Below, one piece after another: positions 36,624-46,921 of a stretch of DNA of 64,000 nt (positions are counted from its first letter, which is position 1; every line of letters starts with the position of its first letter). The stretch is taken from the NCBI RefSeq assembly GCF_004798965.1, contig NZ_SDSD01000003.1, positions 62,001 through 126,000 on the forward strand, in the 5' to 3' direction. The translations under genes and the position numbers were made by a program. Source of the DNA: Onishia niordana. Lineage in GTDB: Bacteria; Pseudomonadota; Gammaproteobacteria; Pseudomonadales; Halomonadaceae. The notes beneath the pieces were generated by a model that searched no databases, was not told the DNA's origin, and saw nothing but the letters and a program-made list of their open reading frames with translations.

Positions 36624-36647
36624 AACGGCGGCCCACGGGCCGCCGTT
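36624..36647. terminator. Bidirectional terminator between antiporter and chrA
   Basis: AACGGCGGCCC and GGGCCGCCGTT form a perfect stem with a very short loop, between two convergent genes (antiporter stop 36548, chrA stop 36677). A TT-rich tail follows. Confidence 0.7.
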
Positions 36648-36676
36648 ATTGGTTTCATCTTCACCGGGTAGCGGGC

Positions 36677-37876
36677 TTAGCCGGAAATAGCGAGCCCGCC
36701 TGCGGCCATAAGGATCACCACGGCCCAGGCGGGGAAACGCCAGACGCTGAGCAGCAGAAAGCCTGTCAGTGCCAGCAGGAATTCAGACGAGCCGTGCACG
36801 GCGCTGGTCCAGACCGGTTGATAGAGCGCAATGCCAAGCAGGCCGACCACGGCCGCGTTGGCCCCCCGCATCAGCGCTTGAGCACTGTTCCAACGGCGGA
36901 AGCGGTTCCAGTGGGGCAGCACGGCCACCAGTAGCAGCATACCGGGCAAGAAGATCATCGCCAGCGCAAGCGCCGCGCCGAGGAGTGCGCTGCCGCCGGG
37001 AGCCATCAGCGCCCCGAGATAGCCCGCGAAGGTGAAGAGCGGGCCGGGGATGGCCTGGGCGGCACCATAGCCGGTCAGGAAGGCATCGGCGCCGATCCAT
37101 CCCGGCTCCACGACTTCGGCCTCGAGCAGTGGCAACACCACGTGGCCACCACCGAAGACGAGGGCACCTGATCGGTAGAAGGCATCCAGCAACGACAGGA
37201 TCGGCGAGCTGTTCATCCAGGCCAGCAGGGGCAGTCCGGCCAGCAGAATGATAAAGCTCAATGCCGCGAGCTGGCCGGCACGCGGCGATACGGGCAGCAC
37301 CAGGTCTTGTGCGTCGGCTTCTGCGTCGGGGCGACATAGCAGGAGGCCGGCGAGGGCGCCGATCAGGATGGCGGTTACCTGTCCTATGGCGCCACCCACC
37401 AGCACCACACAGAAGACCGCGCTCAGGGCGATGCCGGTGCGTCGTCGATCCGGGCACAGGCGCCGAGCCATGCCCCATACGGCATGGGCGACGATGGCCA
37501 CTGCCGTGATCTTGAGACCGTGGATGATCCCTTGGCTGACGGGCCCATCGAGAACCCCGGCCCCCAGTGCGAACAGGGTAAGCACCATGGCCGAGGGAAG
37601 CGTGAAGGCTGTCCAGGCGCAGGCCGCGCCCGGCAGGCCCCCACGCATCAGGCCCAGGGCGAAGCCAACCTGACTGCTGGCCGGGCCGGGCAGAAATTGG
37701 CACAGCGCTACCAGGTCGGCATAGGCGTGATCAGATAGCCAGCGTCGGCGTTCGACAAACTCGGTGCGAAAGTAGGCCAGGTGGGCCACGGGGCCGCCGA
37801 AGGAGGTCAGGCCTAACAACAGGAAAGCGCCAAAGATTTCCTTGGGGCGACCGGCGGCATGGGGTTTGTCGCTCAT
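36677..37876 (-). CDS. chrA: Chromate efflux transporter (CHR family)
   Basis: 399 residues from ATG 37876, with two homologous membrane halves. The N-half has FLLLGLTSFGGPVAHLAYFR, ERRRWLSDHAYADLVALCQF and LPGPASSQVG; the C-half has GALVFGGGHVVLPLLEAEVV, GYGAAQAIPGPLFTFAGYLG. These are the duplicated CHR domain motifs of ChrA. An ATG at 37891 is possible. The gene follows two perfect hairpins behind trmJ, the nearer one ending 30 bases before the start. Confidence 0.9.
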   Translation of the reverse strand: MSDKPHAAGRPKEIFGAFLLLGLTSFGGPVAHLAYFRTEFVERRRWLSDHAYADLVALCQFLPGPASSQVGFALGLMRGGLPGAACAWTAFTLPSAMVLTLFALGAGVLDGPVSQGIIHGLKITAVAIVAHAVWGMARRLCPDRRRTGIALSAVFCVVLVGGAIGQVTAILIGALAGLLLCRPDAEADAQDLVLPVSPRAGQLAALSFIILLAGLPLLAWMNSSPILSLLDAFYRSGALVFGGGHVVLPLLEAEVVEPGWIGADAFLTGYGAAQAIPGPLFTFAGYLGALMAPGGSALLGAALALAMIFLPGMLLLVAVLPHWNRFRRWNSAQALMRGANAAVVGLLGIALYQPVWTSAVHGSSEFLLALTGFLLLSVWRFPAWAVVILMAAGGLAISG

Positions 37877-37905
37877 GTTCAGGGATTCCATCCATCAGAG
37901 TGAGC

Positions 37906-37938
37906 AGCAGGCAGGCATCCCGAGGATGCCTGCCTGCT
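37906..37938 (-). other. 15-bp hairpin directly ahead of chrA
   Basis: AGCAGGCAGGCATCC, CGA, GGATGCCTGCCTGCT: a perfect stem with a 3-base loop. On the minus strand it is followed by GCTCACTCTG and then the chrA start, so it has no U tract and sits in the leader. Confidence 0.6.
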
Positions 37939-37946
37939 ATATGGGG

Positions 37947-37972
37947 CAACGCCATGATGCCTCATGGCGTTG
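37947..37972 (-). terminator. 11-bp hairpin after trmJ
   Basis: CAACGCCATGA, TGCC, TCATGGCGTTG: a perfect stem about 40 bases past the trmJ stop codon, with no clear T run. Probably a weak terminator of trmJ. Confidence 0.5.
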
Positions 37973-38013
37973 ACACTCGTGTGTCGGATGCTGCCTTCTT
38001 CGATGGCTTGGGG

Positions 38014-38748
38014 TCAGTCCTGCTCGGTGCCTGGCTCGAGGGCACTCAGTAGGCCGCGCAACAGCGATAGTTCGCGACGGGTGGGCTGGGCGCGAGCGAA
38101 CAGCGCCTGAAGCTGTGCCTCGGTGCGGGCATGGGGTTGCGTCAGGAAGCCACTGGCCTTCATGACGCGGCCGAGATGCTCGTGGAAGTGGTCGAGCTGA
38201 TCGCGGCTAGGCAGTTTTTCACCAGACGGCCTTGTGGGGTGGTAGCCGCTTTCCGGCCGGCGTCGCCAGGTGCGATTGACTTCGTAGGCCAGTACCTGCA
38301 CTGCCTGGGCGAGATTGAGAATACCATAGTCGGGGTTGGCCGGAATGCTGACCTGATGAGTGCAGTGGCCAATTTCGTCATTGGTCAGCCCCGATCGCTC
38401 GCGACCGAAAACCAGTGCAACGGGGGCATCGACAGCATGCTCGGTGAGCTCCTTGGCCATCTCGTCCGGCTCATCGAAATGGGGTAGCGGCAGGCTACGC
38501 AGTCGGGCGCTTGCGCCTACCACTTGGACGCAGTCGCCGACGGCCTCCTTGAGACTTCCAACAACTCGGGCCGAATCAACCAGATCCTCGGCTCCAGCGG
38601 CGAGACGGGTGGCTTCCGGGTCGGGAAAACAGCGCGGGTTGACTAGCACGAGGTCGGTTAGCCCCATGGTTTTCATGGCGCGGGCCGCCTGCCCGATATT
38701 GCCGGGGTGGAAGGTCTGGACGAGGATGATTCGAACGTTGGAAAGCAT
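38014..38748 (-). CDS. trmJ: tRNA (cytidine/uridine-2'-O-)-methyltransferase TrmJ
   Basis: 244 residues of the SPOUT class. It has VRIILVQTFHPGNIGQAARA with the substrate-binding N-terminal motif, LVFGRERSGLTNDEI (motif 2), and IPANPDYGILNLAQAVQVLA (motif 3, forming the knot that binds S-adenosylmethionine). TrmJ methylates the 2'-O of nucleotide 32 in some tRNAs. The C-terminal about 80 residues are the expected family extension. Confidence 0.9.
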   Translation of the reverse strand: MLSNVRIILVQTFHPGNIGQAARAMKTMGLTDLVLVNPRCFPDPEATRLAAGAEDLVDSARVVGSLKEAVGDCVQVVGASARLRSLPLPHFDEPDEMAKELTEHAVDAPVALVFGRERSGLTNDEIGHCTHQVSIPANPDYGILNLAQAVQVLAYEVNRTWRRRPESGYHPTRPSGEKLPSRDQLDHFHEHLGRVMKASGFLTQPHARTEAQLQALFARAQPTRRELSLLRGLLSALEPGTEQD

Positions 38749-38876
38749 CGCGGTTCTGGTGTTGGGAAAATGGGGCCCCAGTTTACGCGAGCCGGCGGGC
38801 TGATGCCTGCCTAGCGCTATTGAGCGGACGCAGGTGTTGGCCGAGACCTGCCAGAGTGAAAAGCCGGCCGCTATAA

Positions 38877-38911
38877 AAAAGCCCCATCGGCATTAGCCGA
38901 TGGGGCTTGTA
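38877..38911 (-). terminator. Terminator of the groESL operon
   Basis: On the minus strand GCCCCATCGGC, a short loop, GCCGATGGGGC and then TTTTTTAT. A strong intrinsic terminator about 65 bases past the groEL stop codon. Confidence 0.9.
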
Positions 38912-38973
38912 CTTAAGGGCTCGGGTATCAGGCCTTGCGCGAGGCAGGGCCTGATCTGAGCACAGGGGCTGGC

Positions 38974-40635
<1,662 letters not shown>

Positions 40636-40694
40636 CTACTTGATGTTCGTGAAACTTGAGCAAGTACTTACGAGGAAGTGTCTGCGCGCAGAAC

Positions 40695-40988
40695 TTAGCT
40701 TTCTACCACAGCGAGGATGTCGCTCTCGCTCATGATCAGGACTTCTTCACCGTCGACCTTCTCTTTCTCGACGCCGAAGCCATCCTTGAAGATAACGGTG
40801 TCGCCAATCTTGACGTCCAGTGCGCGGACTTCGCCATTGTCGAGAATCCGGCCATTACCGACGGCAATGATTTCACCGCGCGTTGGCTTTTCCTGGGCGC
40901 TGCCCGGAAGCACGATACCGCCAGCAGTTTTCTGTTCTTCTTCCACGCGACGGACGATGACGCGATCGTGCAAGGGACGGATGTTCAT
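40695..40988 (-). CDS. groES: 10 kDa co-chaperonin GroES
   Basis: 97 residues: [20 protein letters not shown] at the start, the mobile loop with [18 protein letters not shown] and a C-terminal [17 protein letters not shown]. It caps the GroEL ring. First gene of the operon; a sigma32-type promoter could not be assigned with certainty in the 240 bases upstream. Confidence 0.98.
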   Translation of the reverse strand: MNIRPLHDRVIVRRVEEEQKTAGGIVLPGSAQEKPTRGEIIAVGNGRILDNGEVRALDVKIGDTVIFKDGFGVEKEKVDGEEVLIMSESDILAVVES

Positions 40989-41047
40989 TGCTCACGTTCT
41001 CCTGAAGTTTACGGTACCAGAGGCGTGCTCTGGTGGGTCGATATCAC

Positions 41048-41067
41048 CTTCGAACCAAGGTTCGAAG
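41048..41067. other. 20-bp palindrome upstream of groES
   Basis: CTTCGAACC, AA, GGTTCGAAG: perfect, 60 bases before the groES start. It is unlike the CIRCE operator of HrcA (TTAGCACTC-N9-GAGTGCTAA). Confidence 0.55.
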
Positions 41068-41094
41068 CGAAGGCTTGCACCTTCTGTGTCGATG

Positions 41095-41121
41095 GCGGCC
41101 GGGCCTTGGCTCGGCCGCCGA
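41095..41121. other. GC-rich inverted repeat upstream of groES
   Basis: GGCGGCCG and CGGCCGCC flank an 11-base loop and are followed on the + strand by GAAAAAGG. On the minus strand the stem is preceded by CCTTTTT. It lies further upstream of groES in the gap towards fxsA. Confidence 0.45.
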
Positions 41122-41228
41122 AAAAGGGTGCTGCTCATACCTCTCAGCACTACGCCATGAGTGGGGGCTGGCGGTGGCCTTTCAAGGGCTCATGGATAAA
41201 AAAATTCTACTCAGGCCAATGATGTGGC

Positions 41229-41753
41229 TTAGCGTCTAGGTTCTTCCCGGGAGATGAACTCCCCCTCCAGAGGCGCCTGCTTGTCTGCGTCATGGGAGGC
41301 GCTCTCATTATGTGGTGTTTCGCGACGTGTGCCGCTGGCTTCCTCCCAGTCATCGGGCGGTGCGCCTCGTGAGTTGCTGCTCCATGTCCCGCCCATGACC
41401 TTGCCTTTGAGGCCAATGTGGGCCAGCAACTTGCCGAGCAAACGCCTGGCATTGGGTATCAGACACATCATGCCGAGGCCATCGGATAAGAAGCCAGGGG
41501 CCATCAGCAAGGCTCCGCCGAAGATAAGGGCGGCGCCGGTCATGAGTTCACTGGAGGGAATCTCGCCCTGAGCAAAGCGCTGCTGGGCGCGAGCCAGTGT
41601 GGCGGTGCCTTCACGACGTATCAGGTGTAGGCCGATGAAGCCGGTGGCGAGCACCAGCAGCAGGGTGGTCAGCAAGCCGACCTCACTGCCAACAGCGAAC
41701 AGGATGACGAAATCGAGAAGGGCAAAAAGACTGAAAAACAAAAGAAGTGGCAT
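41229..41753 (-). CDS. fxsA: FxsA family membrane protein
   Basis: 174 residues with membrane spans near the N-terminus (LLLFFSLFALLDFVILFAV, VGLLTTLLLVLATGFIGLHL) and the family's LIRREGTATLARAQQRFAQG and GGALLMAPGFLSDGLGMMCL. The hydrophilic tail from residue 120 is charged. FxsA is known for affecting phage T7 exclusion in E. coli; its general role is unclear. It lies upstream of groESL on the same strand, a common gammaproteobacterial neighbourhood. Confidence 0.88.
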   Translation of the reverse strand: MPLLLFFSLFALLDFVILFAVGSEVGLLTTLLLVLATGFIGLHLIRREGTATLARAQQRFAQGEIPSSELMTGAALIFGGALLMAPGFLSDGLGMMCLIPNARRLLGKLLAHIGLKGKVMGGTWSSNSRGAPPDDWEEASGTRRETPHNESASHDADKQAPLEGEFISREEPRR

Positions 41754-41962
41754 GATGACTCCGTAATCGGTAACGGATAAATAATGGCGGCGGCATGATC
41801 TTTTTCAAGGCTTGCTTCGCGAGCACCCCATTGTACTGGGCCATTAGCGGGTGAGGGTGCGGTGAGAGCGGATTGAGCGCAGAGGGGAAAAGCATGCTAG
41901 GTTGGTGATATTGCGCTGCACAATAGCGATGCATCAACTTGGGTCACGCAAGGGGAGTCGAT

Positions 41963-42724
41963 ATGCAGATGAAAGGCGCGGTAATTGCTGTTACCGGTGG
42001 GGCTCGTGGTTTGGGATTGGCCATGGCGAAACATCTTGGCCAACAGGGCGCACGCTTGGCACTTCTTGATCTGGAGCGGGGCACTCTGGACCATGCTGTC
42101 AATATGTTGCTGGATCAGGGCATCGAAGCCCGTGCCTATGAGGTTGACGTGGCAGATGAGGCATCAGTCAGAGAGGCTTTTTCGGCTATCGTCGATGATA
42201 TGGGGCCGCTCAAGGGGCTGGTTAACAATGCCGGTGTCACGAGGGACGGCTTACTGATCAAGGTTAAGGATGGCAAGGTCGAGAAGGGGTTGAGTCTGAA
42301 ACAGTGGCAGCAGGTCATCGATGTCAATCTGACCGGTGTCTTTCTCTGTGGTCAGGAAGCCTCTTTGCGGATGGTCGAGGCCGGCGAAAGTGGGGTGATC
42401 GTCAATATCTCCAGTATTTCGCGGTCCGGCAACATGGGGCAAAGCAACTATTCGGCTGCCAAGGCGGGCGTGGCCTCGCTGACGGTAACCTGGGCCAAGG
42501 AGCTGGCTCGTCATGGCATTCGCGTGGGGGCGGTGGCACCGGGTTTCATCGAAACCGAAATGACCGCCTCTATCCGTCCGGATGTTCTCGAAAAGATCAC
42601 CAAGGGCATTCCGCTGGGTAAGCTGGGGCTGCCCGAGGATATCGCCCACAGCGTGGCCTATATATTTGCCAATGACTACTTCAGCGGGCGGGTCATCGAG
42701 TGTGACGGAGGTTTGCGTGTCTAG
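41963..42724 (+). CDS. Short-chain dehydrogenase/reductase
   Basis: 253 residues. The Rossmann motif AVTGGARGLGLAMAK is near the N-terminus, followed by NNAGV and the catalytic Ser (NISSIS), Tyr and Lys (YSAAKAGV) in the right order, with PGFIETEMT behind. It resembles 3-oxoacyl-ACP reductases (FabG-type). The inserted VKDGKVEKGLSLKQW between NAG and the active site is somewhat longer than usual. The substrate is not known. ATG 41963 follows AGGGGAG. Confidence 0.85.
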   Translation: MQMKGAVIAVTGGARGLGLAMAKHLGQQGARLALLDLERGTLDHAVNMLLDQGIEARAYEVDVADEASVREAFSAIVDDMGPLKGLVNNAGVTRDGLLIKVKDGKVEKGLSLKQWQQVIDVNLTGVFLCGQEASLRMVEAGESGVIVNISSISRSGNMGQSNYSAAKAGVASLTVTWAKELARHGIRVGAVAPGFIETEMTASIRPDVLEKITKGIPLGKLGLPEDIAHSVAYIFANDYFSGRVIECDGGLRV

Positions 42725-42776
42725 CATCGACGAGGTGAAGTCAAAGGCGACAGGATTAACCTTGCATGCAGGCTAA

Positions 42777-42806
42777 CAGAACGCCGGGCTAATGCCCGGC
42801 GTTCTG
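42777..42806. terminator. Perfect 13-bp hairpin between the SDR and ComEA-like genes
   Basis: CAGAACGCCGGGC, TAAT, GCCCGGCGTTCTG: between two convergent genes. There is no long T run on either side, but its place and strength suggest a terminator. Confidence 0.75.
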
Positions 42807-42901
42807 CCGATGATGGCAAGAGATTGATGGGCAGTGCTGTTGAAGCTCTACTGGCCCTGTGTTCTTCAAAAAAGGCTTGTTCTGGAGCGTGAATGAAGGT
42901 G

Positions 42902-43177
42902 TTAGAAGGTCAGGCGATCACGCATGCCGTTGACTGTGGCTTCTCCGATACCGCTTACGCGGATGAGCTCATCGGCACTGCTGTAGTCGCCGTTAGCTTC
43001 ACGGTCGGCGACGATATCGTCAGCGCGTGCAGAGCCGATGCCGGGAAGTGTTTCTAGTTGCTCGGCGCTAGCCGTATTGATGTTAATGGGGGATTGAGTC
43101 GAGGTGTCCTGAGCGAGGACCGGCAGAGTGGCGATGAGCAAGCAGGAAAGGACAATGATCTGGCTGAGACGTTGCAT
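42902..43177 (-). CDS. ComEA-like helix-hairpin-helix protein
   Basis: 91 residues. It has a signal peptide (MQRLSQIIVLSCLLIATLPV, cleaved near LAQ), then two HhH motifs: INTASAEQLETLPGIGSARA and DELIRVSGIGEATVNGMRD. The family binds DNA in the periplasm during natural competence; short versions without other domains are common and need not be competence genes. ATG 43177 is preferred (GGAGAAA upstream). Confidence 0.85.
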   Translation of the reverse strand: MQRLSQIIVLSCLLIATLPVLAQDTSTQSPININTASAEQLETLPGIGSARADDIVADREANGDYSSADELIRVSGIGEATVNGMRDRLTF

Positions 43178-43413
43178 GGGCGATTTCTCCGCTGTCTGTG
43201 TTGATCGACACTCCATGTGTCCCAATCAAGCCTAGTCATTCCCCTGGATGGGAGCTGTCAGTGATTGCCGACCCTATAGGTGAGAGACTTCTGATATTTT
43301 TGCCTATGGTGCCAAACGCCTAAACCTTGACGGCCGTCTAAGTGAAAGGCCCTGCAGACAATGTCTGGCTGGTATACTGCGCGCGAATTCTTGCTGCCCG
43401 GAGTGCCCGTCCA

Positions 43414-44112
43414 ATGTCATCCATGTCCCCGCTGATCATTGCCCTCGATTACCCTTCTCTGGATGCCGCCCTGTGCATGGCCGATCAGCTCGATCCGGCT
43501 AGGTGCCGCGTCAAGGTCGGCAAGGAGCTTTTCACCCGCAGTGGGCCGGATGTTATCGAAGCCCTGCACGGTCGCGGCTTTGAGGTGTTCCTGGATCTCA
43601 AGTTCCATGATATTCCCCATACCGTTGCCGGTGCGGTGCAGGCGGCAGCAGAGCAGGGCGTGTGGATGGTCAACGTCCACGCTAGTGGTGGGCGACGCAT
43701 GATGGAGGCAGCTCGAGAGCGCCTGGATCGCCAATCACTGTCGACACATTTGATTGCGGTGACCGTACTCACCAGTATGAGCGAGGGCGACTTAGCCGAT
43801 GTCGGTCTCTCGGGGTCACCGGCCGAACAGGTCTCTCGGTTGGCGAGTCTCGCCAAAGACAGCGGCATGGACGGTGTCGTGTGCTCGGCGCAGGAAGCTA
43901 GGGGGCTTCGCGATCTGTGCGGTGAGGATTTCTTGAAAGTGACGCCGGGCATTCGCCCAGCTTCTGCGCTGGCGGATGACCAGCGCCGGGTGCTGACACC
44001 TGGCGATGCCATGTCTGCTGGCAGTACCCATCTGGTCGTGGGTCGGCCAGTGACTCAGGCGGCTGACCCCATGGCGGCGCTTGCGTCTATCGAGAGCGAA
44101 CTCTCAGGCTAG
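43414..44112 (+). CDS. pyrF: Orotidine 5'-phosphate decarboxylase
   Basis: 232 residues. [28 protein letters not shown] and the catalytic [10 protein letters not shown] motif, then [10 protein letters not shown] and TPGIRPA. It makes UMP. It is convergent with lapB. ATG 43414 has GGAGT upstream; the longer in-frame extension to 43342 has no family similarity. Confidence 0.96.
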   Translation: MSSMSPLIIALDYPSLDAALCMADQLDPARCRVKVGKELFTRSGPDVIEALHGRGFEVFLDLKFHDIPHTVAGAVQAAAEQGVWMVNVHASGGRRMMEAARERLDRQSLSTHLIAVTVLTSMSEGDLADVGLSGSPAEQVSRLASLAKDSGMDGVVCSAQEARGLRDLCGEDFLKVTPGIRPASALADDQRRVLTPGDAMSAGSTHLVVGRPVTQAADPMAALASIESELSG

Positions 44113-44113
44113 C

Positions 44114-45295
44114 CTAATCGCTTTTTCGGCCCATCACTGGCCGGGTAGTGCCCCACTGTCGGCAGCTGGGGCATTGCCAATGCAATTCGGTTCCTGAGAA
44201 TCCACACTGCCCACAGCGAAAACGGGGGCGTGCGTCGAGCAAGGTGCGAGTATGCTCATTGAGCGGTGCGAGAACGCGTTGCTCTTCAGAGCTCGCATTC
44301 TGTCGATAGAGGTGAATCAGGTAATCGAGCCCACGCAAACTGGGTGTGCGTGCCATCTCTTCTTGAAGTAGGTCAGCGGCTTCAAGGTGACCTGCTCGAC
44401 GTTGCACGGACTCGGCGAGCATGATGACAGTGGCTGTCATCGGCACCTTCTCATTCATCTCCTTGAGTGCCTTTTCTAAGCCTTCCTCGTCGTTCAGTAG
44501 TCGGTATGCATCGCGTAGCGGCTCAAGAATGAGAGCAGCACTGCCAGGATCCTGGCCGGGGATGCGTTTTAGCAGTTTGAGTTCGGCCTTGTAGTGGCCA
44601 GTGTCGTGTTCCATGCGGGCCAGTAAGAGGGTGGCTCTAATGCAGTGATGGTCTATGTTGAGTGCCTGGCGCAGCTTCTTGCGGGCGAGAGACGGGCTGG
44701 CTGAGTCGAGATCTCGTTCGGCGAGCTCGCAAAGCCAGTGCGCGGCAGCCCGCTTAATATTGTCGTATTGCCGTATCAATCCGGGCTGAGAAACGTCCAG
44801 GGCAGCCTGCCATTCTTTCTCGCGTTCCAGAAGGTCGACCAGCAGAAGCTTAGCCTGCTGGCGCTGGCTATCGTCACTGCTCTCGTGGATCAGGTTTTCG
44901 AGGAGTTTCTCGGCTCGGTCGAGCAGCCCAAGGTTGAGGAAGTCGCGAGCAAGCTCGATCTGCACCAGGCTGCCCTGAGCAGGCGTGAGCGCGGGGCGAG
45001 CCAGAAGGTTTTGATGAACCTTGACGGCGCGGTCTGCTTCCCCACGTGAGCGAAAGAGGTTGCCAAGGGCAATATGGGTCTCAATGGTATCGCTATTAAC
45101 CTCGAGTGCCGCCACGAAGGTTTCGATGGCTCGGTCGGGCTGCTCATTGAGCAGGTAGTTGAGCCCCACGAAGTAATCCCGGGACAGCATATGCTGGCCC
45201 GGTTGGTCGTCAGTGGCCTGACGCTCACGTCGGCCTAGCCACCAGCCAATGGCAACTGCTGCCAACAGCAAGGCCAGTAGCAGGAGGTCATACAT
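44114..45295 (-). CDS. lapB: Lipopolysaccharide assembly regulator LapB (YciM)
   Basis: 393 residues: an N-terminal membrane anchor (LLLLALLLAAVAIGWWLG), multiple TPR-like helices (QPDRAIETFVAALEVNSDTI, AEKLLENLIHESSDD and others) and a C-terminal rubredoxin-like zinc site with CGQCGFSGTELHWQCPSCRQ. LapB adjusts LPS synthesis by guiding LpxC to proteolysis. It starts right after the lapA stop, with no gap, so both are cotranscribed. Confidence 0.93.
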   Translation of the reverse strand: MYDLLLLALLLAAVAIGWWLGRRERQATDDQPGQHMLSRDYFVGLNYLLNEQPDRAIETFVAALEVNSDTIETHIALGNLFRSRGEADRAVKVHQNLLARPALTPAQGSLVQIELARDFLNLGLLDRAEKLLENLIHESSDDSQRQQAKLLLVDLLEREKEWQAALDVSQPGLIRQYDNIKRAAAHWLCELAERDLDSASPSLARKKLRQALNIDHHCIRATLLLARMEHDTGHYKAELKLLKRIPGQDPGSAALILEPLRDAYRLLNDEEGLEKALKEMNEKVPMTATVIMLAESVQRRAGHLEAADLLQEEMARTPSLRGLDYLIHLYRQNASSEEQRVLAPLNEHTRTLLDARPRFRCGQCGFSGTELHWQCPSCRQWGTTRPVMGRKSD

Positions 45296-45601
45296 TTAGG
45301 CGACTTCCTTGATCTCCTGGATCCGCAGGCGATCGAGCTCCTTGCGTTGCTGCTGGTTGTGGCGCTGGGCGCGGGTCAGCAGGGTGCGAAGTCGCAGATA
45401 GACCCCGGTCATGGCGAGCATGCCCAGCAGTACACCAGCCGCCAGGGAACCCAGTAACCATAGCGACAAGGACGCGGGCGGAAGCTCCGTCCAGATAAGG
45501 TTCAGGGGCACGCTCTGCTGATTGTTGACGGCAAACAGGATGCCGACCAGCAACACCAGCAGCAGAATTATTGCCAGGAAAACGCCTTTTAGCCAACGCA
45601 T
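45296..45601 (-). CDS. lapA: LapA (YciS/DUF1049) membrane protein
   Basis: 101 residues. Two hydrophobic spans (residues 9-28 and 45-65), an NNQQSVPLNL segment typical of DUF1049, and a C-terminal basic coiled part. It acts with LapB in LPS assembly. It is 50 bases downstream of ihfB. Confidence 0.9.
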   Translation of the reverse strand: MRWLKGVFLAIILLLVLLVGILFAVNNQQSVPLNLIWTELPPASLSLWLLGSLAAGVLLGMLAMTGVYLRLRTLLTRAQRHNQQQRKELDRLRIQEIKEVA

Positions 45602-45651
45602 GGTAGTGTCCTTTGTGAAGCCAACAAGTGGCGGATGTGCGAGCCGCTATC

Positions 45652-45948
45652 TTAATAGCCAAGCGCTCGGCTGGCATTGACCTGTTCGCGAAGCTCCTTG
45701 CCCGGCTTGAAATGAGGCACGAACTTTCCCTCGAGCTCGACGGGATCGCCGGTCTTGGGATTGCGACCTGTTCTGGGCTCACGATAGTGCAACGAGAAGC
45801 TGCCAAAGCCGCGTATCTCCACGCGACCGCCCTCTGACAAGGCATCGGTGACATCGTCGAGGATGATGCGGACAGCAGCTTCCACATCTTTCACTGACAG
45901 CTCGGGCTGTCGCATGGCTATCTGTTCTATCAGCTCGGATTTGGTCAT
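45652..45948 (-). CDS. ihfB: Integration host factor subunit beta
   Basis: 98 residues of the HU/IHF family: [20 protein letters not shown] and [40 protein letters not shown]. The GRNPKTG arm is the DNA-intercalating loop. It bends DNA and would help activation of sigma54 promoters such as the one at 16795. The gene is normally right after rpsA; here a divergent sdhE occupies that side. Confidence 0.97.
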   Translation of the reverse strand: MTKSELIEQIAMRQPELSVKDVEAAVRIILDDVTDALSEGGRVEIRGFGSFSLHYREPRTGRNPKTGDPVELEGKFVPHFKPGKELREQVNASRALGY

Positions 45949-46009
45949 CGACTTACTCCGTACAGTGGTGCCAGCAGATTGGCAACATCTCGGCAGTGTT
46001 GTTTAATTC

Positions 46010-46038
46010 AGCATACTGTGCAAACCGAGATAAAACAA
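46010..46038 (-). promoter_or_regulatory. Candidate sigma70 promoter of ihfB-lapAB
   Basis: On the minus strand TTGTTT (46038-46033) and TATGCT (46015-46010) are 17 bases apart, 62 bases upstream of the ihfB ATG. The -35 is a partial match; the assignment is plausible, not proven. Confidence 0.4.
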
Positions 46039-46151
46039 CGAACTAGCATGATGCTTACTTGTTGCAAACGGTCCAAGTCTCGGACCCCATGGCGCCGAGC
46101 GGTGCCAGGCGTATACTGTTCCCACATTCCAACAGAGTTTCGAGGCTGACC

Positions 46152-46445
46152 TTGAACGAACAGCAAACTGTCGACGATATCGACCGCAAGCGGCTCTACT
46201 GGCATTCCCGGCGTGGTATGTGGGAGCTTGATTTACTGTTGATCCCTTTCCTGGAGCATCGCTTCGATGCGCTGGATGATGCTGACAAGCAAACCTATCG
46301 TGATTTGATTGATGAGGAAGATCAGGATCTTTTTGCCTGGCTGATGCGCCGAGAGTGGCCGCTTGAGCCTCAGCGCCGCCGTGTGGTGCAGATGATTGTG
46401 GATTATGCCGAAACCACCGGTAACGATCAGTATCGTACCCTCTAG
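46152..46445 (+). CDS. sdhE: FAD assembly factor SdhE (succinate dehydrogenase)
   Basis: 97 residues. The family motif RGMWELDLLL is intact (RLYWHSRRGMWELDLLLIPF), with DLIDEEDQDLFAWLMRREWP after it. SdhE helps flavinylate succinate dehydrogenase. It begins with TTG at 46152, with GAGG upstream; no ATG fits. TATACT at 46112-46117 could be its -10 box. The gene overlaps the next one. Confidence 0.9.
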   Translation: MNEQQTVDDIDRKRLYWHSRRGMWELDLLLIPFLEHRFDALDDADKQTYRDLIDEEDQDLFAWLMRREWPLEPQRRRVVQMIVDYAETTGNDQYRTL

Positions 46446-46818
46446 TCTGGCCTTTGGGTTCCATTTGGGCGTAGCCCTTGGAGTCCTACTGGTCAGTATG
46501 GCCTATGCGCTGCCGTGGCTTTCTGCCACGGCAGCGCTGTGTCTGGGGCTTGTCGTATGGCGATATGCGCGCCGTCGAAATGAGCGTTGGCGGCTACGTT
46601 TTGTCGAGCAAGGCGAGACGGGTGGCGAGTGGCAGGTTCAACGGCGCGCTGACACCGAGTGGCGGCCATGCTCGCTTGGTTGTGAGTATCTCGGTCCTTG
46701 GCTTGTGGGGCTACGCCTCGCCAAGGAGCCGCTCTGGCTTTGGCCGGACAGCCTGAGCAAAGAGGAGGGGCGCGCCCTGCGCAGGCTGCTGTTGGCGGGC
46801 AAAGCGAGTACCCCGTAG
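46405..46818 (+). CDS. ygfX: YgfX/CptA-like membrane protein
   Basis: About 137 residues, with two N-terminal hydrophobic stretches (HLGVALGVLLVSMAYALPWL and TAALCLGLVVWRY), then a soluble domain with WRLRFVEQGETGG. This is the small two-span partner found with sdhE in gammaproteobacteria; the E. coli protein has been described as a toxin acting on cell division proteins, which is debated. The start is uncertain (TTG 46396 or ATG 46405), inside sdhE. Confidence 0.75.
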   Translation: MPKPPVTISIVPSSLAFGFHLGVALGVLLVSMAYALPWLSATAALCLGLVVWRYARRRNERWRLRFVEQGETGGEWQVQRRADTEWRPCSLGCEYLGPWLVGLRLAKEPLWLWPDSLSKEEGRALRRLLLAGKASTP

Positions 46819-46921
46819 CGCTTGATATAAATATTCAAGCGGTATCGGTCTCCCCTTCATCGCGCCCTGGTCTGCGTATATGGCTTGCGCTTCTTTATAT
46901 GGTGCCTCTTCTATAGTGACA

